36,900 nucleotides of DNA, from positions 1 to 36,900 of the forward strand of contig DASUAL010000057.1 of NCBI GenBank assembly GCA_035763805.1, in the 5' to 3' direction. The translations under genes were made by a program, and so were the position numbers. This document shows positions 5,923 through 13,920 of this stretch, in pieces; position 1 is the stretch's first letter, and the number at the start of each line of letters is the position of its first letter. This DNA comes from DASUAL01 sp035763805 (GTDB taxonomy: Bacteria; Gemmatimonadota; Gemmatimonadetes; Gemmatimonadales; GWC2-71-9). The notes beneath the pieces were generated by a model. The model worked only from the letters and a program-made list of their open reading frames with translations. It did not search any database and was not told where the DNA came from.

Positions 5923-6972
5923 ATGACCGAGTCCAGCGCACAGGGGCCGGCACCGCTCGTCTGCCCCGAGTGCAGCACGCAGGTCGCACCCGCACTGCTC
6001 GCCTGCCCATCCTGTCACCGCCTGGTCCATGCCACTGAGCTCGAGGGTTTCGCGGGCCAAGCGCAGCGCGCGGAGCAGGCGCGTGATTCGACCGCGGCGC
6101 TCGCCGCGTGGCGTCAGGTCCTCGATTTGCTTCCGGCCGACGCCGCCCAGTACCAGACGGTCTCGATCCGCATTGCCGAGTTGAGCCGCACAGTCGAAAA
6201 GGAGCCGGTCACCGCCGGGAAGGGCGTCGGCTGGACGAAGGCGGCTACGGGGCTTGGCATCATCGGCGTGTTGCTCCTGAAGTTCAAGTTCCTGTTGATC
6301 TTCGTCGCGACTAAAGCGAAGCTGTTGCTTCTCGGGTTGACGAAAGCGAGCACGCTCTTCTCGATGCTGCTCTCGGCCGGCGTGTACTGGACGGTGTGGG
6401 GCTGGAAGTTCGCGCTCGGTGTCGTGCTCTCGATCTACGTCCATGAGATGGGCCATGTCCAGGCACTGCAGCGCTTCGGCATCAAGGCCACGGCGCCGAT
6501 GTTCATTCCCGGTATAGGTGCGGTCGTCCGGATGAAGCAGTACCCGGCGAACCGCCGCGAGGACGCGCGCGTCGGACTCGCGGGACCGATCTGGGGCGTG
6601 GCTGCCACAGTCGCCGCCTACGGCATCTTCCTTGCGACGCGCGTGGGCGTCTGGGGCGCGATCGCGCACTTCGGGGCGTGGGTGAACCTCTTCAATATGC
6701 TCCCCGTCTGGCAGCTCGACGGCGCGCGCGGGTTCCGGGCCCTCACGCGGCGACAGCGTTGGATCGCGGTCGCCGTGATCGGCGCGATGTGGCTCATCAC
6801 TGCGGAAGGCCTCCTCGTGCTGTTGTTGGTCGCGGGCGCGCTCGCGGCGTGGTTCGGCGACGCGGCCGAGCAGCCCGACAACACGGCCTTACTCCAATAC
6901 GCGGGGCTCGTCGCGATTCTGTCGCTGATGACCGAGATCTCGGTGCCGACGAGCGCGGGCGGAGGCGGCTGA
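5923..6972 (+). CDS. Zinc-ribbon site-2 protease (peptidase M50 family)
   Basis: A 349-residue intramembrane metalloprotease of the M50 family. An N-terminal zinc ribbon (CPECSTQV and CPSCHRLV, residues 14-35) and an alpha-helical linker of TPR type (AWRQVLDLLPADAAQY) precede the membrane part. The catalytic signatures are HEMGH near residue 185, and the second metal-ligand motif NMLPVWQLDG near residue 262. The latter is the family's N(x)LPxxxLDG. Between and around them are at least five hydrophobic segments. Members cleave membrane-embedded substrates such as anti-sigma factors; no such substrate gene is adjacent, so its target is unknown. The start ATG at 5923 is 11 bases after the stop of the other zinc-ribbon membrane protein. 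Confidence 0.92.
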   Translation: MTESSAQGPAPLVCPECSTQVAPALLACPSCHRLVHATELEGFAGQAQRAEQARDSTAALAAWRQVLDLLPADAAQYQTVSIRIAELSRTVEKEPVTAGKGVGWTKAATGLGIIGVLLLKFKFLLIFVATKAKLLLLGLTKASTLFSMLLSAGVYWTVWGWKFALGVVLSIYVHEMGHVQALQRFGIKATAPMFIPGIGAVVRMKQYPANRREDARVGLAGPIWGVAATVAAYGIFLATRVGVWGAIAHFGAWVNLFNMLPVWQLDGARGFRALTRRQRWIAVAVIGAMWLITAEGLLVLLLVAGALAAWFGDAAEQPDNTALLQYAGLVAILSLMTEISVPTSAGGGG

Positions 6973-7011
6973 GAGCGCCCCGCATACCAGCAGTGGATGC
7001 GCATGCGGGAC

Positions 7012-7039
7012 TTGACTGGGATGGTCTCCAATCTATGTT
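7012..7039 (+). promoter_or_regulatory. Promoter upstream of the ferredoxin gene
   Basis: TTGACT (7012-7017) and TATGTT (7034-7039) are 16 bp apart, a good sigma70-type match. This suggests the ferredoxin is transcribed on its own and not only by read-through from the protease gene. Confidence 0.55.
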
Positions 7040-7067
7040 TGCGATTCGGCCCGTTACGAGAGCTTGA

Positions 7068-7340
7068 ATGCCGTACATCATCGCAGAGCCGTGCATCAAC
7101 GTGAAGGATCGCTCCTGCGTGGATGTGTGTCCGGTGGACTGCATCTACGAGGGCGAGGACCAGCTGTACATCCACCCTGACGAGTGCATCGACTGCGGCG
7201 CCTGCGAGCCGGAATGCCCGGTCACCGCGATCTTCCCGGAGGAGGACACGCCGCCGCAGTGGAAGTCCTACATCGCGAAGAACCGCGACGTGTTCCAGAG
7301 CGCCAACGCGCCCGGCAAGCCGCAGCGCAAGACTAGCTGA
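7068..7340 (+). CDS. fdxA: 7Fe ferredoxin ([3Fe-4S]/[4Fe-4S])
   Basis: A 90-residue cytoplasmic electron carrier. The first cluster motif is PCINVKDRSCVDVCPVDC, with the spacing Cx7Cx3CP that is typical of 7Fe ferredoxins. The second is CIDCGACEPECP. The C-terminal tail (FPEEDTPPQWKSYIAKNRDVF) matches the FdxA family, whose tail packs over the clusters. Partner reductases cannot be named from the context. The gene has its own promoter and is convergent with the hydrolase gene, with only 22 bases between their stops. Confidence 0.95.
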   Translation: MPYIIAEPCINVKDRSCVDVCPVDCIYEGEDQLYIHPDECIDCGACEPECPVTAIFPEEDTPPQWKSYIAKNRDVFQSANAPGKPQRKTS

Positions 7341-7362
7341 GCAGGTCACCGGAGCGCGCAGC

Positions 7363-8562
7363 TCACTTCAACTCTTCCAGGAAGTCTGCGAGCACCCGGC
7401 TCGTCGCGAGCGGCTGCTCGAGCGGCGCCATGTGCCCGGCTCCCGGGACGATGCGGAACGTGGCCCCGGGGACGAGCGCCGCCATTGCGCGCCCGATGTC
7501 GGGCGCCGCGATCTGATCCTCGCTCCCGACGAGCACGAGCGTCGGGACCCGGACTTGGCGCAGCGTGTCGGTCGAGTCCGGTCGATCGCGCAGCGCCCGC
7601 AACGCGCCCATGAGTCCCGGCACAGACCAACGACGCGCCATCTCACGAACTTGATCGGCGACCTCCGATTGGGTCTGACGCGCCAGCAGCTTTGGGAGCA
7701 GCCGCTCAATGACCCCTTGGGGGCCTTCGCGCTCCGCCACCGCGGCCAGCTCGTCGCGCCCGCGCTTCGCCTCGGACGAATCGGCGTCGGGCCTGGTGTC
7801 GACTAAAACGAGCGCCTTCGCGCGCTCGGGGTGACGCCGCAGCAGTTCGAACAGCACGTACCCACCCATCGAGAGGCCGCATAGCGCTGCCTGTCGAACG
7901 CCCAGCGCGTCGAGGATCGCGACGAGATCGTCGGCGTAGCGCGCCATCGAGTAACCGTCCACGGGTGCCGTGGAACCACCGACGCCCCGGAAGTCGGGCG
8001 CGATGCGCTTGCAGCGCGCCAGCGCCGCGAGCTGGTGCCGCCACATCGTGCGGTCGAACGGAAAGCCATGCACGAGGAGCACGGGCGGCCCCTCGCCCCG
8101 AACCTCGACCGCGAGCTCCGCACCGCCCGCCTCGACACGCAAAGGCTGGTGCGCAGTCGCGGTGCGCGGCCCCAGAAAGCGCGCGATCTCCTCCGGGATC
8201 GGCGTCGCCCGGCCAAGGCGGTCGATGCAAACAAGGACGATTTCGGCCTCCCCCACGACTTGGTCGTCCGAGACGCGCCGCGCGACGTGCCGCAGCGTCA
8301 TGCTCGTCGTGCCGCGATGCGCCACGCTGGTCTCGATGCGCAGCACGTCGCGCGGGTACACACCCGCCCGGTACTCGAGCGACGCCTTGCGGACCGCGGG
8401 CCACACACCGTTGCGGTCGAAGAGATCCATGCCGGGCCCGCGGGCGAGTGCCTCCCACCGGGCGCGTTCCAGCAGCGCGAGCAAGGCCGCCTGGTTCAGG
8501 TGGCCGAAGGCGTCGCAGTCATTGGGGTAGACCGTGAGCTCGACGGTCGGCAACGCGGTCAC
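7363..8562 (-). CDS. Thioesterase (4HBT)-alpha/beta hydrolase fusion
   Basis: A 399-residue two-domain protein. Residues 1-130 are a hotdog-fold acyl-CoA thioesterase of the YbgC/4HBT type: TVYPNDCDAFGHLNQ carries the active-site Asp-x-x-GH-x-N region, and the core continues to LVCIDRLGRATPIPEEI. Residues from about 140 form an alpha/beta hydrolase: oxyanion segment LLVHGFPFD, nucleophile elbow GLSMGG near residue 235, acid loop GSEDQIAAPD and the final histidine in GAGHMAPLEQP. Both sets of catalytic residues look intact. The substrate is not known, but an acyl thioester or ester is likely. The GTG start at 8562 overlaps the stop of the PLP-enzyme gene as GTGA. The frame is open much further upstream, but that part is the shadow of the PLP-enzyme gene. 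Confidence 0.9.
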   Translation of the reverse strand: MTALPTVELTVYPNDCDAFGHLNQAALLALLERARWEALARGPGMDLFDRNGVWPAVRKASLEYRAGVYPRDVLRIETSVAHRGTTSMTLRHVARRVSDDQVVGEAEIVLVCIDRLGRATPIPEEIARFLGPRTATAHQPLRVEAGGAELAVEVRGEGPPVLLVHGFPFDRTMWRHQLAALARCKRIAPDFRGVGGSTAPVDGYSMARYADDLVAILDALGVRQAALCGLSMGGYVLFELLRRHPERAKALVLVDTRPDADSSEAKRGRDELAAVAEREGPQGVIERLLPKLLARQTQSEVADQVREMARRWSVPGLMGALRALRDRPDSTDTLRQVRVPTLVLVGSEDQIAAPDIGRAMAALVPGATFRIVPGAGHMAPLEQPLATSRVLADFLEELK

Positions 8563-9533
8563 CGGGCGGACTCCGGAGGACGGGACGGGAAGGCAAACGT
8601 ATGCCAGAAGACGACGCGTTGCACGTCGTTCGTCGCCCGCTGCAAGAGAAAGGCGAACGCCTTGGCGCCGTACGTGGGATCGAGGACGAGACCGTGCTCG
8701 GCCGCGAGGCGACGTGCCGCTTCGCCTTGCGCTGTCGGGTACCCGTAGCCCGGTCCCAACCCGTCCACCACCACGGGGGAGCGGGGAGCGGGGAGCGTCA
8801 CCTGGCGGTGCGCCAGCAGGCGCCGGGCGCGCTGCGCGAGCCGTTGCGTGCGCCACCGGTTGGCGACGACCGCCGGGGCCACGCGCACGCCCACGACCTG
8901 GGTCGCCCAGCCGAGCGCCGCCACGCCAAGCAGCAGGCCCGCGACGGTGCCGCCGGTGCCGAGCGGCGCGACGATCGCATCCGGTGGCTCGGGGCACTGA
9001 TCGGCGAGCTCGAGCGCGGCCAGGAGGTGGCCCGTCACTGCTCGAGGGTGCGCCCCGCCGCCCGGGATCCAGCGGCGCGGCCCGAGTCGACCCGCCCCGC
9101 GCCACGCCGAGAGCAGCGCGAGCGGCAGCGCGGCGCGCGTGCGCGCGCGGACGACGAGGGCGGCGTGTGCATCGCACGCGGCGGCAACGGCGCGGCTCGC
9201 CTCGGTCTCGGGCTGCGGGAACTGCGCCAGCGCAGCCCGGCACGCCAACGTTGCCGCGTGCATGGCCGTGGCGAGACAGTGCGTCGAGCCGGTCCCGCCC
9301 ACGGTGACGAATACCGTGCCCGCGCCAGCGCCCGCAAGGAGAAACTCGAGCCCCCGCACTTTGTTGCCGCCGCACCGCGGAGACGAGCGGTCCTCGTGCT
9401 TGAGCCGGAGGTCGGCCAAGCCGACGGCGCGTGCCAAGCTCGTGGCCGGTACGAGCGGCGTGGGCCAGTCGCCCAGGCGACAAGGCGCCAGCGCGCGGCG
9501 TATCTTTCGGGTCAGTTCATCCGCTTCACACAC
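8559..9533 (-). CDS. PLP-dependent enzyme, ACC deaminase / D-cysteine desulfhydrase family
   Basis: A 324-residue fold-type II PLP enzyme. The lysine that binds PLP is in GGNKVRGLE (residue 58), after the family's WPTPL start and LRLKHEDRS segment. The GTGGTVAGLL loop near residue 200 would hold the cofactor phosphate, and DGLGPGYGYPT lies in the C-terminal active-site region. The family includes 1-aminocyclopropane-1-carboxylate deaminase and D-cysteine desulfhydrase; the sequence alone does not choose between them. Its stop overlaps the start of the thioesterase-hydrolase fusion, so the two are co-expressed. The GTG start at 9533 is the first in frame and faces the small ORF at 9566 across 32 bp. 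Confidence 0.9.
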   Translation of the reverse strand: MCEADELTRKIRRALAPCRLGDWPTPLVPATSLARAVGLADLRLKHEDRSSPRCGGNKVRGLEFLLAGAGAGTVFVTVGGTGSTHCLATAMHAATLACRAALAQFPQPETEASRAVAAACDAHAALVVRARTRAALPLALLSAWRGAGRLGPRRWIPGGGAHPRAVTGHLLAALELADQCPEPPDAIVAPLGTGGTVAGLLLGVAALGWATQVVGVRVAPAVVANRWRTQRLAQRARRLLAHRQVTLPAPRSPVVVDGLGPGYGYPTAQGEAARRLAAEHGLVLDPTYGAKAFAFLLQRATNDVQRVVFWHTFAFPSRPPESAR

Positions 9534-9565
9534 GCCTGCCCCTCAACCCTGGGTACGAGGTCGCG

Positions 9566-9736
9566 ATGCGGGTTGCCACCGACTATATCCGCCATGCTGC
9601 ACGCGCCGCCCGCAAGTGCGCGGGCGACCCGCTGGGTGGCGCTCCCCAGCCGCCGGACCCCGAATTCTACAAAACGCTCGCCAAGGCGCTCGAGGAAATC
9701 GCGGCCGGCCTGGAGCAGCTCAGCAAGGAAGAGTGA
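9566..9736 (+). CDS. Small hypothetical protein coupled to RNase D
   Basis: A 56-residue frame with ATG at 9566 and ACGAGG five bases upstream. It contains two likely helices (TDYIRHAARAARKC and FYKTLAKALEEIAAGLEQL) separated by a proline-rich turn, and ends with SKEE. No known domain is recognised. Its stop overlaps the RNase D start as GTGA, a sign of translational coupling and the main argument that it is real. It may be a small partner of the nuclease, or simply a leader ORF. Confidence 0.6.
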   Translation: MRVATDYIRHAARAARKCAGDPLGGAPQPPDPEFYKTLAKALEEIAAGLEQLSKEE

Positions 9737-10857
9737 GCTACATCCGAACGCCCGAGGCGCTCGCCGAAACGGTGGCGGCGTTCCGCCGCGAACCGCTCGT
9801 AGCGGCGGACACCGAGGCGGCGAGCTTCCACCGCTACCGGGACCGGATCTTCCTCATCCAACTGTCGACGCGGGCGCGCACGGCGATCGTAGATCCCCTC
9901 GCGCTCGCCGACCTCTCGCCCGTGGGCGACCTGCTCGCCGACCCCGCCGTCGAAAAGGTGTTCCACGACGCCGACTACGACCTGCGCATCCTGGACCGCG
10001 ACTACGGATTCCGGGCGACGCGGATCTTCGACACGCGGATCGCGGCGCAACTCGCGGGTGAACCCGCCATCGGGCTCGCCGCGCTGCTCGAAAAGTACGC
10101 CGGGGTGAGGCTCGCGAAGGAGCACCAGAAGGCCGATTGGTCCCGTCGCCCCCTGTCCCCCGCGATGCTCGCGTACGCGGCGGCGGACACGCAGCACCTG
10201 CCGGCTCTGCGCGACGCGCTGCGCGAGCGCCTCCGGGTACTCGGGCGCCTCGAGTGGGCGGAGGAGGAGTGCGCCCGACTGGGAGCGCTCCGGTGGACCG
10301 GCGTACCGGACGGTGCGGACTCGTTTCTGCGGGTGAAGGGCGCGAAGGCGCTGGTGCCGCGCTCCCTCGCTGCGCTGCGCGAGCTGTACCGCTGGCGGGA
10401 GGCCGTCGCCGCGGAACAGGACAAAGCGACGTTCCGCATCATCGGGAACGACGCGCTGCTCGCGGTGGCGAAAGCGCTCCCCGGGTCCGCGGCCGACCTC
10501 GCGCGGATTCCCGCGCTCCCGCCGACGCTGGCGCGACGGCACGGCCCCGCCCTGCTGGAGTGCGTCGGCCGGGCGCAAGCGCTCGGTGACGGGGAGCTGC
10601 CGCGGATCGAGCGCGCCACCCGGCCAATCAAAGATGCCGCATGCGACGCGCGGGTCGAACGCCTCAAAGCCGCGCGCAACCGGGTGGCGGAGCAGCTCGG
10701 GCTCGACCCGGGCGTGCTGTGCGGCCGCTCGACGCTCGAGGCGGTGGCCCGGGCTACGCCCCCGCCAAATGATCGCGCCGGGCTCGCCCGGGTCGGGGAG
10801 CTCCGGCGCTGGCAGATCCAGGTGTTCGGAGACGCGCTGCTCGCGGCGCTCGGCTAG
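9733..10857 (+). CDS. rnd: Ribonuclease D (DEDDy exonuclease with HRDC domain)
   Basis: A 374-residue 3'-5' exoribonuclease acting on structured RNA 3' ends such as tRNA precursors. The DEDDy active site is complete: D and E in VAADTEAASFHRYR (residue 31 onward), D in FHDADYDLRIL (near 80), and Y and D in LAYAAADTQHL (near 150). An HRDC domain follows from about residue 210 (LRELYRWREAVAAEQ through LPPTLARRH). The remaining C-terminal part looks like the second helical domain of RNase D. The GTG start at 9733 overlaps the stop of the 56-residue ORF. The frame is open upstream, but that region is the antisense of the PLP gene. The stop is convergent with the DUF59 gene, overlapping by four bases. 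Confidence 0.93.
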   Translation: MSYIRTPEALAETVAAFRREPLVAADTEAASFHRYRDRIFLIQLSTRARTAIVDPLALADLSPVGDLLADPAVEKVFHDADYDLRILDRDYGFRATRIFDTRIAAQLAGEPAIGLAALLEKYAGVRLAKEHQKADWSRRPLSPAMLAYAAADTQHLPALRDALRERLRVLGRLEWAEEECARLGALRWTGVPDGADSFLRVKGAKALVPRSLAALRELYRWREAVAAEQDKATFRIIGNDALLAVAKALPGSAADLARIPALPPTLARRHGPALLECVGRAQALGDGELPRIERATRPIKDAACDARVERLKAARNRVAEQLGLDPGVLCGRSTLEAVARATPPPNDRAGLARVGELRRWQIQVFGDALLAALG

Positions 10858-11150
10858 AGACCCATCAGCGCACGCACTTTCGGGTCCATCCGCTCCGGCG
10901 TCCAGTAGGGCTCCCACACGATCTCGATGTCCACGTCCTTCACGCCGTCGAGCGCGCGGATCACCCGGTACGCGTCGTTCGTGATCATCGGCCCTGCCGG
11001 GCAGCCGGGCGAGGTGAGCGTCATCTCGACGCGTACGGCGCCGTCAGCGACCGCGACGTCGTACACCAGGCCAAGGTCGATGATGTTCATGTCGAGCTCG
11101 GGGTCCTTCACCTGCCGCAGCGCGTTGCGCACGACCTCATCGTTGAGCAT
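10854..11150 (-). CDS. DUF59/MIP18-family Fe-S assembly protein
   Basis: A 98-residue protein of the MIP18 (DUF59) family, which includes SufT- and PaaD-type factors that help mature iron-sulfur proteins. Diagnostic stretches are QVKDPELDMNIIDLGLVYDV and MTLTSPGCPAGPMI, the latter with the conserved cysteine. The tail EIVWEPYWTPERMDPKVRAL is the usual C-terminus of the short form. A strong ribosome site (AGGAGG) precedes the ATG. It is the last gene of the minus-strand run that contains the radical SAM enzyme, itself an Fe-S protein, but a direct link is only a guess. Confidence 0.93.
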   Translation of the reverse strand: MLNDEVVRNALRQVKDPELDMNIIDLGLVYDVAVADGAVRVEMTLTSPGCPAGPMITNDAYRVIRALDGVKDVDIEIVWEPYWTPERMDPKVRALMGL

Positions 11151-11207
11151 TCCGCTCCACCCTCCTCATGCCGAACCTCGTGTCGTTCCAGCTCGTTTGC
11201 CACCGGA

Positions 11208-11615
11208 TCACACCGTCGGGTGGCTGAGCGCGACAGGACTTGAACGGCCCTCGTCGACGGCATAGCCGCGCATTAGGCAGCGCCGCCGCCGCGCGATCCA
11301 CGCGTACACCCGCCGCGCCAGGGGCAGCGCACCCGGCACCCGGAACCCCCAGCCGAGCCACTGCTTGCCGGGAAGCAGACGGAGGATCTCCGGCGCCGCG
11401 TCCGCGCCAGCGAAGACGCGTCCGTCGGGGAGCACGAGGTGCATCGCCGCCGCGAGCGCCGGCAGCGGAATCCCGAAGGCGGCCACGCGTGCCTGGTCCT
11501 GAAACGGGATCAGTGTGAAGCGATGTGCCCGGTCCCAGCGTCGCACGAGATCCGCAGACGTCCGACAGATCCCGCACTCCCCGTCGTAGATGAGGCTCGC
11601 CCGGTCAGCGCGCAT
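11208..11615 (-). CDS. DCC-family thiol-disulfide oxidoreductase (DUF393)
   Basis: A 135-residue protein of the DCC1-like family, named for its DxxCxxC signature, seen here as IYDGECGICR near the N-terminus. Other family marks are ALAAAMHLVLPDGRVFAGAD and the GALPLARRVYAWIARRRRCL tail. The family is predicted to be thioredoxin-like; its partner is unknown. I chose the ATG at 11615 over a TTG two codons upstream. The gene overlaps the end of the serine hydrolase gene by 11 bases and belongs to the same run. Confidence 0.9.
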   Translation of the reverse strand: MRADRASLIYDGECGICRTSADLVRRWDRAHRFTLIPFQDQARVAAFGIPLPALAAAMHLVLPDGRVFAGADAAPEILRLLPGKQWLGWGFRVPGALPLARRVYAWIARRRRCLMRGYAVDEGRSSPVALSHPTV

Positions 11616-12789
11616 CCGCAACCCGCGCGGCGGCGTCGGCGACCAGGCCCCGAACCTCCTTCACCACGGTGAACGGGCGCCGGGCGCGTGGCGCGTACGC
11701 CCGGTTCGTCAACAGCACGACGAACACGTCCCGGTCCGGATCGATCCAGAGCGACGTCCCCGTCCAGCCGGTGTGCCCGTAGCTCTTGGGCCCGAACAGC
11801 GTACCAGCGCTCGACACGTTTTCTCCGGTCGGCACCGCCTGCCAGCCGAGCGCGCGCGCCTCGGTGCCTCGGCCGAAATCCACGGCTCTCGCTGTGAACA
11901 TTTGCACGGTCTCCACTCTCACCAGCCGCCGCCCGTCCGGGCTCGTCCCGCCCCGCAGCATGAACCGCGCGAAGCGCCCAACGTCCGCCGCCGTGCCGAA
12001 CAGCCCCGCGTGACCAGCGACCCCGCCGAGCTTCACGGCGTTCTGGTCGTTCACGACTCCCGCCACGGCGTGCCCGCGCCACACCCCGGTCGGCGCGATG
12101 CGGCGGCGCAGGCGCGCTCCTGGACGGAACATCGTCTGCCCGAGCCCCAGCGGCGCGAGCAGCTCGCGGTTGGCGAGTGCGTCGAGCGGCGCGCCCCTCA
12201 CGCGCCGCACGATCTCGCCCAAGAGGATGGCGTTCAGGTCGCTGTACACGACGCGGGTTCCCGGCGGGACGAGCGGCTCCTGTGCGAACACGATGCGTAG
12301 CGCGTCGGCCGAGTCCCGGGCCTCCCGGTACAACGGCAGCGTCGCGCGCAAGCCCGACGTGTGCGTGAGGAGCCGCCGAACCGTGATCCCCGCCGTGCCC
12401 GCGCCATTGAACTCCGGGATGTACGCCGCCACGGGCGCATCGAGTTGCACTGCGCCGCGCTCCACACACAGCATCAGCAACGTCGTCGTCGCGATCACCT
12501 TGGTGAGCGAAGCCAAATCGTAGATCGTGCTGTCCGGATCGACTCGCGGGCTCGCGGCCGACCAGGTGAGGCGGCCGTAACCTTTGGCGAAGAGGATGGT
12601 ATCGCGCCGCCCGATGATCAGCGCCGCCCCAGGGTAGGCCCCGCGACGGATGCCGCTAACGATGATGGCATCGAGCGTGGCCGCGTCGAGGGAGGCACGC
12701 TCAGGTGGGTGAACCCCGCGCCCACGGCCCGGGGCCGCCGCAGGCGACGCGGCGGTCGCCTGGAGCGCCAGCGCCAGCGCTACGACCAA
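11605..12789 (-). CDS. Beta-lactamase-fold serine hydrolase, exported
   Basis: A protein of about 394 residues in the class C beta-lactamase / penicillin-binding-protein-like family (PF00144). The three motifs are present: SxxK as ASLTK, YxN as YSDLN, and the HTG of SYGHTGWTG in place of KTG. Family members hydrolyse D-amino-acid peptides, esters or lactams, so the substrate is open. The N-terminus is hydrophobic (VVALALALQATAAS), which suggests export, though it lacks a clear basic end. The start is uncertain: the best choice is a TTG at 12789, overlapping the stop of amrS by ten bases, since no ATG or GTG lies near the signal-like segment. Upstream sequence in this frame is the amrS shadow. 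Confidence 0.88.
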   Translation of the reverse strand: MVVALALALQATAASPAAAPGRGRGVHPPERASLDAATLDAIIVSGIRRGAYPGAALIIGRRDTILFAKGYGRLTWSAASPRVDPDSTIYDLASLTKVIATTTLLMLCVERGAVQLDAPVAAYIPEFNGAGTAGITVRRLLTHTSGLRATLPLYREARDSADALRIVFAQEPLVPPGTRVVYSDLNAILLGEIVRRVRGAPLDALANRELLAPLGLGQTMFRPGARLRRRIAPTGVWRGHAVAGVVNDQNAVKLGGVAGHAGLFGTAADVGRFARFMLRGGTSPDGRRLVRVETVQMFTARAVDFGRGTEARALGWQAVPTGENVSSAGTLFGPKSYGHTGWTGTSLWIDPDRDVFVVLLTNRAYAPRARRPFTVVKEVRGLVADAAARVADAR

Positions 12790-13883
12790 ACGCCCGGAAT
12801 CCGTCGGCCGCAGGAGGGGCAGCGGCCGTCCGCACCGACGCGCTGCTGCTTGATCACGTAGCCGTAGCGCTCGATGACCAGGTCGCCGCAGTCGGGGCAA
12901 TACGTGTGCTCCCAGCGGCCCACCCGCCCGGGAAGGTTGCCGGCGTAGACGAACTTCAGGCCCGCTCGAGCCCCGATCTCGCACGCCCGGACCAGCGTCT
13001 CGGGCGCCGTGTTGTCGGGGTCCGTCATCTTGTAGTCCTTGTGAAACGCCGTCACGTGCCACGGGATCTCCGGCGAGACGGACGCCAGGTACTCGGCCGC
13101 GCGCGTGAGCTGGGCCGCGTCGTCGTTGAACCCGGGCACCACCAAGGTCACGATCTCGAGCCAGAAGCCCCGCGCATAGACCATGCGGACGGCGTCGAGG
13201 ACGTGCTGCAACACGCCGCCGAGCTCGCGATAGCGCTTATCGTCCATCGCCTTGAGATCGATCTTGTAGCAGTCGGTCGTGGGCCGGATGTAGTCGAGCA
13301 CCTCGGGCGTGGCGTTCCCGTTCGAGATGAAGGCGGTCTTGAGCCCCTGCGCCCTCGCGACCCTGAACACGTCGACCGCCCACTCGGCGGTAATCAGCGG
13401 CTCGTTGTAGGACGAGCCGACCATCTTCGCCCCCTGCCGCAGGGCGAGGCGCACCAGCGCGTCGGGAGTGACGTCGGTGGGCAGCACGCCCGCGGCATCG
13501 TCCCGCAGGGCCTGGCTCGTGAGCCAGTTCTGGCAGTAGCCGCAGTGGAAGTCGCAGCCCAGCATGCCGAATGTGAGCGTGTCCGAGCCGGGCAGCACGT
13601 GGAAAAACGGCTTCTTCTCGGTGGGGTCGCACTGCAACGCGGCCACGTAGCCCGCGGGAACATACAGCGTCCCATCCTTATTAAACCGGACCTTGCAGAT
13701 GCCGCGGCGCCCGGGCCTCACGAGGCAGCGATGGCCGCAGGCGAAACAGCGCACCGCACCGCCCTCGAGCCTCTCGATCAGCTCCCCTTCGCGCACACGC
13801 GCCTCCAGCACTTGGGCGAGGGTCGCGGCCCCGCCGTCGGGCGCCTCGTGCGTCAGAAAGGAGATGATGCCGCGGTGCGTCAT
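12780..13883 (-). CDS. amrS: AmmeMemoRadiSam-type radical SAM enzyme
   Basis: A 367-residue radical SAM protein of the AmrS type. The [4Fe-4S] cluster motif CDFHCGYCQNW (CxxxCxxC) is in mid N-terminal half. Before it are the cysteine pairs of VRCFACGHRCLVRPGRRGIC, characteristic of the subfamily. Further marks are GSSYNEPLI, AFISNGNATPEVLDYI, YKIDLKAMDD and LEIVTLVVPGFND. A C-terminal zinc ribbon (CPDCGD, CPSCGRR) completes it. The system is defined by co-occurrence with AMMECR1 and Memo proteins; neither is in this window and the reaction is not established. The ATG at 13883 has GGGAGCAGG upstream. The stop overlaps the start of the serine hydrolase. Confidence 0.93.
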   Translation of the reverse strand: MTHRGIISFLTHEAPDGGAATLAQVLEARVREGELIERLEGGAVRCFACGHRCLVRPGRRGICKVRFNKDGTLYVPAGYVAALQCDPTEKKPFFHVLPGSDTLTFGMLGCDFHCGYCQNWLTSQALRDDAAGVLPTDVTPDALVRLALRQGAKMVGSSYNEPLITAEWAVDVFRVARAQGLKTAFISNGNATPEVLDYIRPTTDCYKIDLKAMDDKRYRELGGVLQHVLDAVRMVYARGFWLEIVTLVVPGFNDDAAQLTRAAEYLASVSPEIPWHVTAFHKDYKMTDPDNTAPETLVRACEIGARAGLKFVYAGNLPGRVGRWEHTYCPDCGDLVIERYGYVIKQQRVGADGRCPSCGRRIPGVWS

Positions 13884-13920
13884 GACCTGCTCCCGTTCCG
13901 AATATACCCACCCGGGAAGG

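Noticed and set aside
7363..9483. Single 706-residue gene covering the hydrolase and the region upstream
   Set aside because: Upstream of 8562 this frame is the out-of-frame shadow of the PLP-enzyme gene, which reads far better and has its own stop overlap.
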